A DNA stretch of 5,039 bases from Bifidobacterium breve (GTDB taxonomy: Bacteria; Actinomycetota; Thermoleophilia; Miltoncostaeales; Miltoncostaeaceae): positions 1 through 5,039 of the forward strand of contig CAMCOB010000103.1 in the NCBI GenBank assembly GCA_945876305.1, in the 5' to 3' direction. The translations under genes and the position numbers were made by a program. The notes beneath the pieces were generated by a model. The model did no database searches and was not told the DNA's origin. It saw nothing but the letters and a program-made list of their open reading frames with translations. This document shows, piece after piece, positions 4,983 through 5,039 of this stretch; position 1 is the stretch's first letter; every line of letters begins with the position of its first letter.

Positions 4983-5039
4983 CTAGGCGCCGCAGCACTT
5001 CTTGTACTTCTTGCCCGATCCGCACGGGCAGGCGTCGTT
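4983..5039 (-). CDS. secA: C-terminal end of SecA, preprotein translocase ATPase (partial)
   Basis: The last 18 residues and a TAG stop (4985-4983) are present: NDACPCGSGKKYKKCCGA. This is the SEC-C zinc-binding tail, CxC-x8-CC, which in SecA coordinates zinc and helps bind SecB and the ribosome or membrane. E. coli ends the motif with CH, whereas here it is CC, also common. The SEC-C motif alone occurs in other proteins, but its placement directly before prfB matches the conserved secA-prfB gene pair. The rest of the gene lies beyond the right edge. Confidence 0.85.
   Translation of the reverse strand, partial: NDACPCGSGKKYKKCCGA

Overview
The window is a G+C-rich (roughly two-thirds by eye) bacterial chromosomal segment in which every supported gene lies on the minus strand. 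Read in transcription order (right to left) it holds the last residues of secA, prfB (release factor 2), an intergenic tract with a four-copy palindromic repeat array, ftsE, ftsX, an S41 carboxy-terminal processing protease (CtpA/CtpB type), and the first 30 codons of a further gene. The order secA-prfB-ftsE-ftsX-ctp is an old conserved housekeeping cluster (B. subtilis has secA-prfB-cccB-ftsE-ftsX-ctpB; M. tuberculosis keeps prfB near ftsE-ftsX-smpB). High G+C, GTG/TTG start candidates and a prfB without the programmed frameshift fit an actinobacterial lineage, perhaps a deep-branching class such as Thermoleophilia, but this placement is inference.

Layout: 4983-5039 is the SecA C-terminus with its zinc-binding tail; 3800-4969 is prfB, starting 13 nt after the secA stop, so the two are probably co-transcribed. 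3173-3799 is non-coding in my reading: about 92 nt without clear features after prfB, then four copies of a 39-bp unit built on GGGGTCAGACCCC (3400-3707), then an ftsE leader. ftsE (2303-3172) and ftsX (1404-2306) overlap by ATGA and are translationally coupled. An 87-nt gap with two strong inverted repeats separates ftsX from ctp (96-1316). A GTG with a good Shine-Dalgarno sequence placed inside the ctp 3' end opens the next reading frame, which runs off the left edge.

Function: FtsE (ATPase) and FtsX (four-helix membrane protein with a large extracellular loop) form the type VII ABC mechanotransmission complex that activates peptidoglycan hydrolases during division or elongation. The membrane-anchored PDZ-S41 protease acts in the same extracytoplasmic space and may process envelope proteins. 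SecA and RF2 supply secretion and translation termination. The genes are ordinary; the unusual parts are the repeat array between prfB and ftsE, the apparent N-terminal extension of FtsE with a foldable ribosome binding region, and the hairpin pair between ftsX and ctp. I see no defence system, CRISPR, RNA gene or complete mobile element.
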